NCBI GenBank assembly: GCA_965149945.1
Contig: CBCTTQ010000037.1
Span: forward strand, 1-15,127
Reading direction: 5' to 3'
Length of the DNA stretch: 15,127 nt
DNA from: JAHZFN01 sp965149945
GTDB taxonomy: Bacteria; Bacillota; Dehalobacteriia; UBA4068; UBA4997
The notes below the pieces were generated by a model. The model searched no databases. It had not been told where the DNA came from and was given only the letters and a program-made list of their open reading frames with translations. The translations under genes and the position numbers were made by a program. This document shows positions 1-5,901 of this stretch, one piece after another (within the stretch, counting starts at the first letter, position 1; each line of letters starts with the position of its first letter).

Positions 1-46
1 CAATTGCAATATTTTCGTGGTACTCTTAACAACGTGGAAAGCTGTT

Positions 47-71
47 AAAAGGGCCAGGTATGCCTTTTTTT
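47..71 (+). terminator. Terminator-like hairpin upstream of mmdA
   Basis: Arms AAAAGGGC (47-54) and GCCTTTTT (62-69) pair over eight positions, one of them G-U, around a 7-base loop, and seven T residues follow the GCC. This has the shape of an intrinsic terminator. It either ends an upstream gene outside the window or attenuates transcription into mmdA, since I see no convincing promoter between it and the mmdA start. Confidence 0.5.
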
Positions 72-105
72 CGGCAGATGATCCGGGTTCTTTTCACTCT
101 GGGGT

Positions 106-135
106 GCGCGGCGACTGGTGGATGGGCGCCGCTGC
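106..135 (+). other. GC-rich hairpin in the mmdA leader
   Basis: GCGGCG (108-113) pairs with CGCCGC (127-132) around a 13-base loop, and two further G-C pairs are possible past a bulged T. It lies just before the mmdA ribosome binding site. It may be an mRNA-stabilising leader structure, but no function is shown by the sequence. Confidence 0.3.
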
Positions 136-148
136 TCAGCATAAATTT

Positions 149-155
149 AAGGAGG
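149..155 (+). promoter_or_regulatory. Ribosome binding site that fixes the GTG start of mmdA
   Basis: AAGGAGG lies 7 bases before GTG at 163. It is a near-perfect Shine-Dalgarno sequence and justifies the GTG start, since no ATG lies at a suitable distance. Confidence 0.85.
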
Positions 156-162
156 TCTTATT

Positions 163-1704
163 GTGAGTACCCAGGAAAAAATCCAGCAGATGCTGGAAAA
201 AAGCGAAGTCATCAAAAAATGCGGTGGCGAAACTGCTATTGAGAAACAGCATGCAAGAGGCAAAAAAACCGCTCGCGAAAGAATCGATCTTTTGATGGAT
301 CCCGGTACTTTCCGTGAAGTGGATCGTTTTGTTCAACATCGTTGCACCAATTTCGGCATGGAAAAGAAAACCATTCCCGCTGACGGCGTTGTGACCGGCT
401 TTGGGAAAGTAAACGGTCGTTTGGTTTATGTTTATGCACAGGATTTCACCGCTCAGGGTGGATCTTTGGGCGAAATGCATGCCGGAAAAATCTGTAAGAT
501 TATGGATATGGCGGCGAAAAACGGCGCTCCTTGCATCGGTTTGAACGATTCCGGCGGTGCTCGTGTTCAGGAAGCGGTAGATGCTCTTTCCGGTTACGGC
601 GGCATTTTCTATCGCAACTCCCGTTCTTCCGGCCTGATTCCTCAGATTTCCGTAATCATGGGGCCTTGCGCCGGCGGCGCGGTATATTCTCCCGCTTTGA
701 CGGACTTCATCTTCATGGTAAGAAAAACTTCTCAGATGTTCATCACCGGCCCGGCCGTTATCGCCAGCGTAACCGGTGAGGAAGTGACCGCTGAAGAATT
801 GGGCGGCGCCGACACTCACACCACCGTTTCCGGCGTAGCGCATTTTGCCTGTGATGATGAAGAATCCTGTTTGGCTCAGGTGCGGGAACTGCTCTCCTAT
901 CTGCCCAGCAATGTTAATGAAAAAGCTCCGGATACGGAATTTACCCGCGGCGACGAAACCCGTCCGGCTTTGGACACCGTTGTTCCGGATAATTCCTACT
1001 ATCCTTACGATATGAAAGACGTCATCACCGAATTGGTGGACGGCGGCGTTTATCTGGAATCACAGCCTGATTTCGCGGATAACATCATTACCTGCTTTGC
1101 TCATATCGGCGGCAAATCCGTTGGGATCATCGCCAACCAGCCTTTCTCCATGGGCGGCAGTCTGGATGTAAACTGCTCCGATAAAGCGGCTCGCTTCATT
1201 ACATTCTGTGATTCTTTCAACATTCCGTTGATTAACCTGGTTGACGTTCCGGGATTCCTGCCCGGTACTGACCAAGAACATGCCGGCATCATCCGTCACG
1301 GCGCCAAAATGCTCTATGCTTATTCCGTGGCTGAGGTTCCGAAGATTACCGTTGTTTGCCGCAAAGCGTACGGCGGTTCTTATCTGGCGATGTGCTCTAA
1401 AGACCTGGGCGCCGACTTGGTACTGGCTTGGCCGACTGCGGAAATCGCGGTAATGGGCGCGGCCGGCGCCGCCAATGTGGTCTTCCGCAAAGAAATCAAA
1501 GCGGCGGAAGATCCGGAAGCGAAACGCGCCGAATTGTTGGCCAGCTATGAAGCTCGCTTTGCTTCTCCTTATGTGGCGGCGGAACGCGGTTTCGTAGATA
1601 TGGTGATCAAACCTTCCGATACCCGCGCGCTGATCATTGATGGTCTGGAAGCGTTGGCGGGCAAAGGCGACAGAACCATTCATCATGGTAACATTCCGCT
1701 GTAA
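163..1704 (+). CDS. mmdA: Methylmalonyl-CoA decarboxylase, alpha (carboxyltransferase) subunit
   Basis: This 513-residue protein transfers the carboxyl group from (S)-methylmalonyl-CoA to the biotin of the carrier subunit, giving propionyl-CoA. It acts on the cytoplasmic face of a sodium-pumping complex. It is a full-length crotonase-fold carboxyltransferase with both halves: GGSLGEMH near residue 99, DSGGAR near 129, the oxyanion-type loop GPCAGGAV near 167, VDVPGFLPG, and the second loop RKAYGGSYLAM near 400. The C-terminus HGNIPL is as I remember it from Veillonella MmdA. Length and motifs also fit propionyl-CoA carboxylase beta subunits. The adjacent OadB-type membrane subunit argues for the decarboxylase, and the length argues against glutaconyl-CoA decarboxylase alpha (about 590 residues). 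It starts the operon mmdA-mmdD-mmdB. The name rests on family resemblance plus context. Confidence 0.93.
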   Translation: MSTQEKIQQMLEKSEVIKKCGGETAIEKQHARGKKTARERIDLLMDPGTFREVDRFVQHRCTNFGMEKKTIPADGVVTGFGKVNGRLVYVYAQDFTAQGGSLGEMHAGKICKIMDMAAKNGAPCIGLNDSGGARVQEAVDALSGYGGIFYRNSRSSGLIPQISVIMGPCAGGAVYSPALTDFIFMVRKTSQMFITGPAVIASVTGEEVTAEELGGADTHTTVSGVAHFACDDEESCLAQVRELLSYLPSNVNEKAPDTEFTRGDETRPALDTVVPDNSYYPYDMKDVITELVDGGVYLESQPDFADNIITCFAHIGGKSVGIIANQPFSMGGSLDVNCSDKAARFITFCDSFNIPLINLVDVPGFLPGTDQEHAGIIRHGAKMLYAYSVAEVPKITVVCRKAYGGSYLAMCSKDLGADLVLAWPTAEIAVMGAAGAANVVFRKEIKAAEDPEAKRAELLASYEARFASPYVAAERGFVDMVIKPSDTRALIIDGLEALAGKGDRTIHHGNIPL

Positions 1705-1740
1705 AAAGTGGTTTGAAATTATAGAGGAAAAACATAGAGA

Positions 1741-1746
1741 AGAGGG
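1741..1746 (+). promoter_or_regulatory. Ribosome binding site deciding the TTG start of the small subunit
   Basis: AGAGGG lies 6 bases before TTG at 1753. The only in-frame ATGs lie inside the membrane segment or after it, so this site supports the TTG start. Confidence 0.6.
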
Positions 1747-1752
1747 ATTTAA

Positions 1753-1875
1753 TTGAATATTTTTGTTTACGCACTGTTCTCCTATGCGTTGATGGCAGTT
1801 ATTGCCGTCGGCGTAGTGGGACTCATTGTCATCATCAGTAAGGCAATGAATAAACCCGGAAAGGGGGACAAATAA
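1753..1875 (+). CDS. mmdD: Small membrane subunit of methylmalonyl-CoA decarboxylase (OadG/MmdD-like)
   Basis: This 40-residue protein has one hydrophobic span (about residues 3-29, with the core AVIAVGVVGLIVII), then a short Lys/Gly tail ending in KGDK. Small single-span subunits (gamma in oxaloacetate decarboxylase, delta/epsilon in Veillonella Mmd) hold the carboxyltransferase to the membrane subunit. The place between mmdA and mmdB, a Shine-Dalgarno at 1741, and a stop codon directly abutting the mmdB ATG (TAAATG) indicate a real, translationally coupled gene. It is far shorter than known MmdD (about 115 residues) or OadG (about 80) and lacks the Ala/Pro linker, so it might equally be called an MmdE equivalent. 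The family is assigned mainly from position and topology. Confidence 0.75.
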   Translation: MNIFVYALFSYALMAVIAVGVVGLIVIISKAMNKPGKGDK

Positions 1876-3090
1876 ATGGAATTTCTGCAGACACTCCAAC
1901 AAATGTTCCCCGGTGTCGGTACGATGTTTGACCAGGACGGTCTGGTGGTACTTGCCCGTATCGTGCTGATTGTACTTGGTTTTATTTTGGCTCTGTACGG
2001 TTTCAAAGGCACTCTGGAACCTTTGATCATGGTTCCCATGGGTATCGGTATGATCGCCGTCAATGCCGGTATGTTGTATTTGGACAGCGGCATTGGGACT
2101 TTGTTCCTGGATTCTTTGGTTTCCGAACCGGACGAACTGATCAATATTCTACAGATTGACTGGTTGCAACCAATCTATACCTTTACGTTCAGTAACGGTT
2201 TGATTGCCTGTCTGGTCTTTATGGGGATCGGCGCCAGAACGGAAATCAGCTTCCTGTTGGCTCGTCCCTGGGCATCCATTTTCATTGCCATTTGCGGTGA
2301 ATTGGGTACCTTCGTAACATTGGTTCTGGGTTATGCCGTGTTCGGTTTGGACGCCGGACAGGCGGCCGCGGTCGCGACCATCGGCGGCGCCGACGGCCCG
2401 ATGGTATTGTTTACATCGTTGATGTTGGCGAAAGAATATTTTGTTCCTATTTCCATTATCGCTTATTTGTATTTGTCCCTGTGCTACGGCGGCTATCCTT
2501 ACATCATCAAGATGATGGTGCCGAAAAAATACCGTGCCATTGACATGTTCACAGAAATTCCTGAAACGTCGCAGCAGTCCAAATTTGTCTTTATCGTAAT
2601 CGTATGCGGTGTTCTCTGCTTGCTCTTGCCTGTTGCTTCCCCGCTGATCGTATCCTTCTTTGTAGGGATGGCCATTAAAGAAGCGCAGATCGAACCTTAT
2701 CAGGATTTTATGGAAAATACCGTTACCTACGCGTCTACGTTCTTCTTGGCGCTGTTGCTGGGTTGTCTTTGCGACGCGGCTACCTTGTTGGATCCCACCG
2801 TTGGGGTTATCCTGATTCTGGGTATTTTGGCGCTGTTCTTCTCCGCCATCGGCGGTCTGTTGGGCGGCTGGATCATGTACTTTGTCAGCAAGAAGCAATT
2901 CAATCCCGTTGTGGGGATTGCCGGGGTATCCTGCGTACCGACCACTTCGAAACTGGCGCAGCACGCGGCGGCGGAAGAAGATCCCTTTGTTATGGTATTG
3001 GGGGTTGCCATGGGCGCGAATGTCTGCGGTGTAATCACCTCCGCTATCATCGCCGGTATCTTTGTCGCCACCATCGGTATGGTTGCGTAA
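1876..3090 (+). CDS. mmdB: Methylmalonyl-CoA decarboxylase, beta subunit (Na+-transporting carboxybiotin decarboxylase)
   Basis: This 404-residue polytopic inner-membrane protein of the OadB/MmdB/GcdB family releases CO2 from carboxybiotin and couples this to Na+ export. Visible family signatures are GGADGPM with Asp173, matching the essential aspartate region of OadB, and the C-terminal block AGVSCVPTTSKLAQ followed by MGANVCGVITSA with Asn382 and Ser389, which corresponds to the sodium-site region. Many hydrophobic spans run from residue 22 to the end. GGGGGA at 1863-1868 lies inside the preceding gene and serves as its ribosome binding site, 7 bases from ATG. The start directly follows the small-subunit stop, so the two are probably translationally coupled. 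Length is in the normal range for the family. The paralog assignment (Mmd rather than Gcd or Oad) depends on mmdA. Confidence 0.93.
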   Translation: MEFLQTLQQMFPGVGTMFDQDGLVVLARIVLIVLGFILALYGFKGTLEPLIMVPMGIGMIAVNAGMLYLDSGIGTLFLDSLVSEPDELINILQIDWLQPIYTFTFSNGLIACLVFMGIGARTEISFLLARPWASIFIAICGELGTFVTLVLGYAVFGLDAGQAAAVATIGGADGPMVLFTSLMLAKEYFVPISIIAYLYLSLCYGGYPYIIKMMVPKKYRAIDMFTEIPETSQQSKFVFIVIVCGVLCLLLPVASPLIVSFFVGMAIKEAQIEPYQDFMENTVTYASTFFLALLLGCLCDAATLLDPTVGVILILGILALFFSAIGGLLGGWIMYFVSKKQFNPVVGIAGVSCVPTTSKLAQHAAAEEDPFVMVLGVAMGANVCGVITSAIIAGIFVATIGMVA

Positions 3091-3099
3091 GAGGCATGG

Positions 3100-3150
3100 G
3101 ATAACAGAATTGTTATCGCCGGTATATTATGTATACATAGAAAATCTATG
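3100..3150 (+). promoter_or_regulatory. Cluster of small palindromes between mmdB and the mmdC promoter
   Basis: Three inverted repeats lie here: GATAACA/TGTTATC (3100-3106 and 3111-3117), the 12-bp perfect palindrome TATGTATACATA (3128-3139), and CATAG/CTATG (3136-3140 and 3146-3150). None has a T-tract, so they do not look like a terminator for mmdB. The palindrome sits about 22 bp upstream of the mmdC -35 box, where an activator or repressor could bind. Confidence 0.35.
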
Positions 3151-3160
3151 AAAAATCCAG

Positions 3161-3189
3161 CTGACAAACGAAAATGTTTGTGATATAAT
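3161..3189 (+). promoter_or_regulatory. Promoter of mmdC with an inverted repeat in its spacer
   Basis: The -35 box CTGACA (3161-3166) and the perfect -10 box TATAAT (3184-3189) are separated by 17 bases, and TGA precedes the -10 as an extended element. An inverted repeat ACAAAC (3164-3169) / GTTTGT (3176-3181) fills the spacer and could be an operator. Transcription would start near 3196. Confidence 0.85.
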
Positions 3190-3200
3190 AATTAGTACTG

Positions 3201-3221
3201 AATAGTTATTTTATAACTATT
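3201..3221 (+). promoter_or_regulatory. 5'-terminal stem-loop of the mmdC transcript
   Basis: AATAGTTAT (3201-3209) and ATAACTATT (3213-3221) are perfect 9-base complements around a TTT loop, about five bases after the predicted transcription start and well before the ribosome binding site at 3250. Such 5' stems can protect mRNA from decay. They can also be DNA operators. Confidence 0.55.
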
Positions 3222-3264
3222 ACAAAACTTATTTTTATTTAACGCATTGAGGAGGAAATCGAAA

Positions 3265-3477
3265 ATGGCAGAATTAAAAGCTAGAGTACCCGGTACCATC
3301 ACCTCTTGGGATGTCGCTGTTGGCGATACTGTTAAATTCAAACAGATCCTGGGCAGCATGGAAGCGATGAAAATGAATCAGCCGCTGCCTTGCCCCGCCG
3401 ACGGTGTGGTAAAAGAACTTAAAGCGGAAGCTGGCGAACGCGTAAAAGCCGGTCAAGTAATCGCGGTAATTGAATAA
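3265..3477 (+). CDS. mmdC: Biotin carboxyl carrier subunit of methylmalonyl-CoA decarboxylase
   Basis: This 70-residue single biotinyl domain carries the carboxyl group from MmdA to MmdB. The biotin-acceptor motif EAMKM is present with Lys36, and the family's hairpin partner region (PCPADGVVKEL, then the AGERVKAGQ turn) is complete. AGGAGG at 3250-3255 lies 9 bases before ATG at 3265. A TTG 18 bases upstream in the same frame would put this site inside the gene, so the ATG is preferred. It lacks the N-terminal Pro/Ala-rich flexible linker of classical MmdC/GcdC (roughly 120-145 residues), which leaves only the globular domain. It stands apart from mmdADB behind its own promoter and terminator, so it may be made in excess or shared with another biotin enzyme. 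The biotin-carrier assignment is firm; its partner is inferred from proximity. Confidence 0.92.
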   Translation: MAELKARVPGTITSWDVAVGDTVKFKQILGSMEAMKMNQPLPCPADGVVKELKAEAGERVKAGQVIAVIE

Positions 3478-3490
3478 TTTCGACGCGCGA

Positions 3491-3519
3491 AAAGCCTGCC
3501 CGTTTGGGCAGGCTTTTTT
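3491..3519 (+). terminator. Intrinsic terminator of mmdC
   Basis: AAAGCCTGCCC (3491-3501) pairs perfectly with GGGCAGGCTTT (3506-3516) around a GTTT loop, and T residues run to 3519. It lies 14 bases after the mmdC stop codon. Confidence 0.93.
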
Positions 3520-3795
3520 GTTGTCCGCGGTTGCTGTCGTTTTTCTCGTTGGTTGGATTGCCTGTTTTTTGCCTATGGCGGGAAAATATGACTCGCGGCG
3601 GTTCTCACCGCTGCACTTGCGAAGAGGAAGACTCCTCTTTGCGGAAAGATTTTTCTTACGCTGAAAAATCATCTGTCTTAAACGAAAAGAGGCCGATGCG
3701 GGAAAAGCAGCCAGAAAAGACGGAAATCGGTTCGGCGTGAAGAACAGAACGAAAAAAGCAGAATCATTTTTCGCTTTTCCCGAAGCAGTTTTATT
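3520..3795. other. Gene-free interval with two adjacent hairpins
   Basis: I see no supported gene here; open frames have neither a ribosome binding site nor recognisable protein features. Two strong hairpins lie side by side: GCGGCGGT (3595-3602) with ACCGCTGC (3607-3614), and GCGAAGAGGA (3619-3628) with TCCTCTTTGC (3633-3642), each with a 4-base loop and one G-U pair on this strand. They are not followed by a clear T-tract. Confidence 0.5.
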
Positions 3796-3833
3796 TTCTG
3801 AAAAAAAGAAAAATGGTTTACTTTTTTTCAGAA
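3796..3833. repeat. Perfect 13-bp inverted repeat upstream of the riboswitch
   Basis: TTCTGAAAAAAAG (3796-3808) and CTTTTTTTCAGAA (3821-3833) are exact reverse complements separated by 12 bases. The right arm overlaps the likely -35 region of the riboswitch promoter. A two-way weak terminator or an operator are both possible. Confidence 0.6.
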
Positions 3834-3845
3834 TTGTATTATAGT
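3817..3845 (+). promoter_or_regulatory. Likely promoter of the B12 operon
   Basis: TTTACT (3817-3822) and TATAGT (3840-3845) are 17 bases apart. TATTAT at 3837 is an alternative -10. Start of transcription near 3852 leaves the whole aptamer in the leader. Confidence 0.5.
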
Positions 3846-3904
3846 AATAGAAGATGGCAGAAATGCCCGCGGTTTATCAAACCGTGAAAGAAAAATCATA
3901 TTTT

Positions 3905-4112
3905 CACATTTTGTGGTTTTGCGGGGGGCTGCCCGTAAAACTGAACAAGGGAATCGGGTGAAATCCCCGAACGGTACCCGCCGCTGTAAATGCCGAGGGT
4001 TCTCTCTTAGGTGAAAACCGGTCACTGAGCAATTGGGAAGGCTGAGAGAAACCGTTAAAACAACGATCCGCGGAAAGTTGTTCCAGGCATGAGTCAGAAG
4101 ACCTACAGAATT
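3905..4112 (+). promoter_or_regulatory. Cobalamin (B12) riboswitch aptamer
   Basis: The conserved blocks of the adenosylcobalamin-type riboswitch occur in order: GGGAATCGGGTGAAATCC (3950 onward), then CCCGCCGCTGTAA (3978 onward), GTCACTG with GGGAAGG (about 4020-4041), and the B12 box GCATGAGTCAGAAGACCT (4087-4104). Outer stem P1 is formed by ATTTTGTGGTT (3908-3918) with ACCTACAGAAT (4101-4111), allowing G-U pairs. It precedes the B12 uptake operon and, with the terminator downstream, should switch the operon off when cobalamin is plentiful. Confidence 0.93.
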
Positions 4113-4132
4113 GTGGACGTGTTCAGAAATAC

Positions 4133-4166
4133 GGCTGTGACAAGGGGATTGTCGCGGTCTTTTTTT
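4133..4166 (+). terminator. Riboswitch expression-platform terminator
   Basis: GGCTGTGACAA (4133-4143) pairs with TTGTCGCGGTC (4149-4159) over eleven positions including three G-U pairs, with loop GGGGA, followed by seven T residues (4160-4166). It sits 21 bases after the aptamer and before the first gene, the normal layout for transcriptional attenuation. A competing antiterminator is only weakly visible: TACAG in the 3' arm of P1 (4104-4108) could pair with CTGTG at 4135-4139. Confidence 0.8.
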
Positions 4167-4242
4167 GTTTCCACGGGAAAATGTGAAACACGCTGAGGTT
4201 CGTCGGCCAAATTTTCCGAACCGCGCAGAAAGGAAAAAGAAA

Positions 4243-5835
4243 ATGAAAAAGGTTTTTTCTTCCGTCTTTTTGGTTGTATGTACATTGTGTTTTTCTTGGG
4301 CAATGCTGGGATCCGCTTCGGCGACGGTCACCGCCGATACGTTGGACAGCGCTATTGAAAAAACAGCGGCGTATTTGCAGGAGACGGTTACTTCTCCTAC
4401 GATCAGCAGCATCGGCGGTGAATGGACGATTTTGGGATTGGCACGCGGCTGTGATCTCTCTCAAGCATATGCGGATACCTATTATCAAAATGTGGTGCGG
4501 CAAGTACGGGAACAGCAGGGTGTGCTGCATCAGCGAAAATATTCGGAATACGCGCGGGTAGCCATCGCCTTGACCGCCATCGGCAAAGATCCGCGTTCTG
4601 TGGGCGGGTATAATTTGCTGATGCCGCTGGGCGATTATGAAAAAACCGTTTATCAAGGCATCAACGGCGCTATCTTTGCCTTGATTGCTTTGGACTGCGG
4701 CGATTATGAAGTTCCTGTCAATTCCGACGCTGAGGTACAAGCCAGTCGAGAATTGTATGTGCAATATATTTTAGATCGGCAATTAACAGACGGTGGTTGG
4801 GCGCTGGGAGGAACAGCGGCCGATCCCGATGTGACTGCCATGGCGCTGCAAGCGTTGTCAAATTATCAGACAGATTCCGCGGTGAAGGAAGCCGTTTCCG
4901 CGGGATTGCTTTGTCTTTCTCGCTTGCAGGACGCGGACGGCGGTTTTGCCAGCTGGGGCGCGGTCAATTGTGAAAGCACGGTGCAGGTGATCGTGGCGCT
5001 GGGCGAGTTGGAAATTTCTTTGACGGACAGCCGCTTTGTAAAAAACGGAAATACCTTGCTGGATCATCTGTTTACCTATGTACAAGAGGACGGCAGTTTC
5101 CTCCATGTGGATACCGGTGACGGGGGCAATAGTTTGATGTCTACCGAGCAGGGACTTTACGGTATGGTGGCCGCTCAGAGACTTTTGAATGGGGAAAACA
5201 GTCTGTATGATATGGGGGATGTGGAAAGCGGCGGCAGACATCCCGATGTTCAACAAAAACCTATCGTTGCTCCCGGCAAGACCTTTGCCGATATCGCGGG
5301 GCATGCCAATCAGGACGCCATTGAGGCGTTGGCGGAACGGGGCGTCATCAACGGAATGAACGAAACCACCTTCGCTCCCGATGCTACCATGACACGGGCG
5401 GAATTTGCCACCATTGTGGTACGGGGTCTGGGTCTTCCGGAACAAGAAGTGACGGTTTTTCAGGATTTGAAGAAAAACGCCTGGTATCGCGGCACCATCG
5501 GCTCTGCTTATACGTACGGTATTGTGAAAGGAACTTCTGATACTACCTTTGATCCCAACAGTACCATCACTCGAGAAGAAGCCGCCACCATGGTGGCGCG
5601 GGCAGCGGCGCTCTGCGGTTTGGATATCGCTATGAGCGAGACGGCGGTTACGGCGGCTCTTGCCGCTTATGGCGATCGTGCTCAGATTTCAGCCTGGGCG
5701 ACCGAAGCCTTGGCTTATTGTAAAACCAGTGGAATCTTTGACGCCGGTCAGACCGTGCAGCCCCAAACTCCTGTTTTGCGGGGAGAAATTGCCCAGATGC
5801 TTTATCAAATGTTGGATTTGGCAGATTTATTGTAA
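4243..5835 (+). CDS. Secreted alpha-toroid (prenyltransferase-like) protein with three SLH domains; probable B12-binding alpha-domain protein
   Basis: This is a 530-residue exported protein. A signal peptide covers residues 1-27 (MKK, hydrophobic core, cleavage after SASA). Residues about 30-330 are a prenyltransferase/squalene-cyclase-type alpha-toroid with repeat turns such as QLTDGGW (180-186), LQDADGGF (228-235) and QEDGSF (281-286). Three SLH domains follow from about 348, 406 and 476, with TRAE, TREE and LRGE motifs. SLH domains bind secondary wall polymers or, in Negativicutes, modified peptidoglycan. The toroid has the fold and size of the alpha domain of intrinsic factor/transcobalamin. 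With the riboswitch and the DUF4430 neighbour this suggests cobalamin capture at the wall; binding is inferred, as I cannot see ligand residues. ATG at 4243 follows AAAGGA by 8 bases. An upstream in-frame start (4165) lies in the terminator and would spoil the signal peptide. Confidence 0.85.
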   Translation: MKKVFSSVFLVVCTLCFSWAMLGSASATVTADTLDSAIEKTAAYLQETVTSPTISSIGGEWTILGLARGCDLSQAYADTYYQNVVRQVREQQGVLHQRKYSEYARVAIALTAIGKDPRSVGGYNLLMPLGDYEKTVYQGINGAIFALIALDCGDYEVPVNSDAEVQASRELYVQYILDRQLTDGGWALGGTAADPDVTAMALQALSNYQTDSAVKEAVSAGLLCLSRLQDADGGFASWGAVNCESTVQVIVALGELEISLTDSRFVKNGNTLLDHLFTYVQEDGSFLHVDTGDGGNSLMSTEQGLYGMVAAQRLLNGENSLYDMGDVESGGRHPDVQQKPIVAPGKTFADIAGHANQDAIEALAERGVINGMNETTFAPDATMTRAEFATIVVRGLGLPEQEVTVFQDLKKNAWYRGTIGSAYTYGIVKGTSDTTFDPNSTITREEAATMVARAAALCGLDIAMSETAVTAALAAYGDRAQISAWATEALAYCKTSGIFDAGQTVQPQTPVLRGEIAQMLYQMLDLADLL

Positions 5836-5901
5836 AGCAAAAACGAGAACGAATTTGGTGAAATCAGGGTCTTGGCAAAATTGTAAAGATGGGTGAAAAT
5901 A

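Noticed and set aside
136..843. Long minus-strand open frame (235 codons) opposite mmdA
   Set aside because: It is an antisense shadow of a strongly biased coding gene, with no ribosome binding site and no recognisable domain.
1060..1902. Minus-strand open frame of 280 codons opposite mmdA/mmdD
   Set aside because: It crosses three + strand features and has shadow-type composition. The + strand genes are unambiguous.
2149..2964. Minus-strand open frame of 271 codons opposite mmdB
   Set aside because: Gln/Arg/Asn-rich antisense of a membrane protein gene; no start signals.
3100..3117. Terminator after mmdB
   Set aside because: The 7-bp AT-rich dyad has no following T-tract.
3470..3740. Short + strand frames after mmdC
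   Set aside because: They begin in or near the mmdC terminator, lack ribosome binding sites and run through the two intergenic hairpins.
4165..4242. Upstream extension of the SLH protein
   Set aside because: The start lies in the T-tract of the riboswitch terminator, has no ribosome binding site and would place charged residues ahead of the signal peptide.
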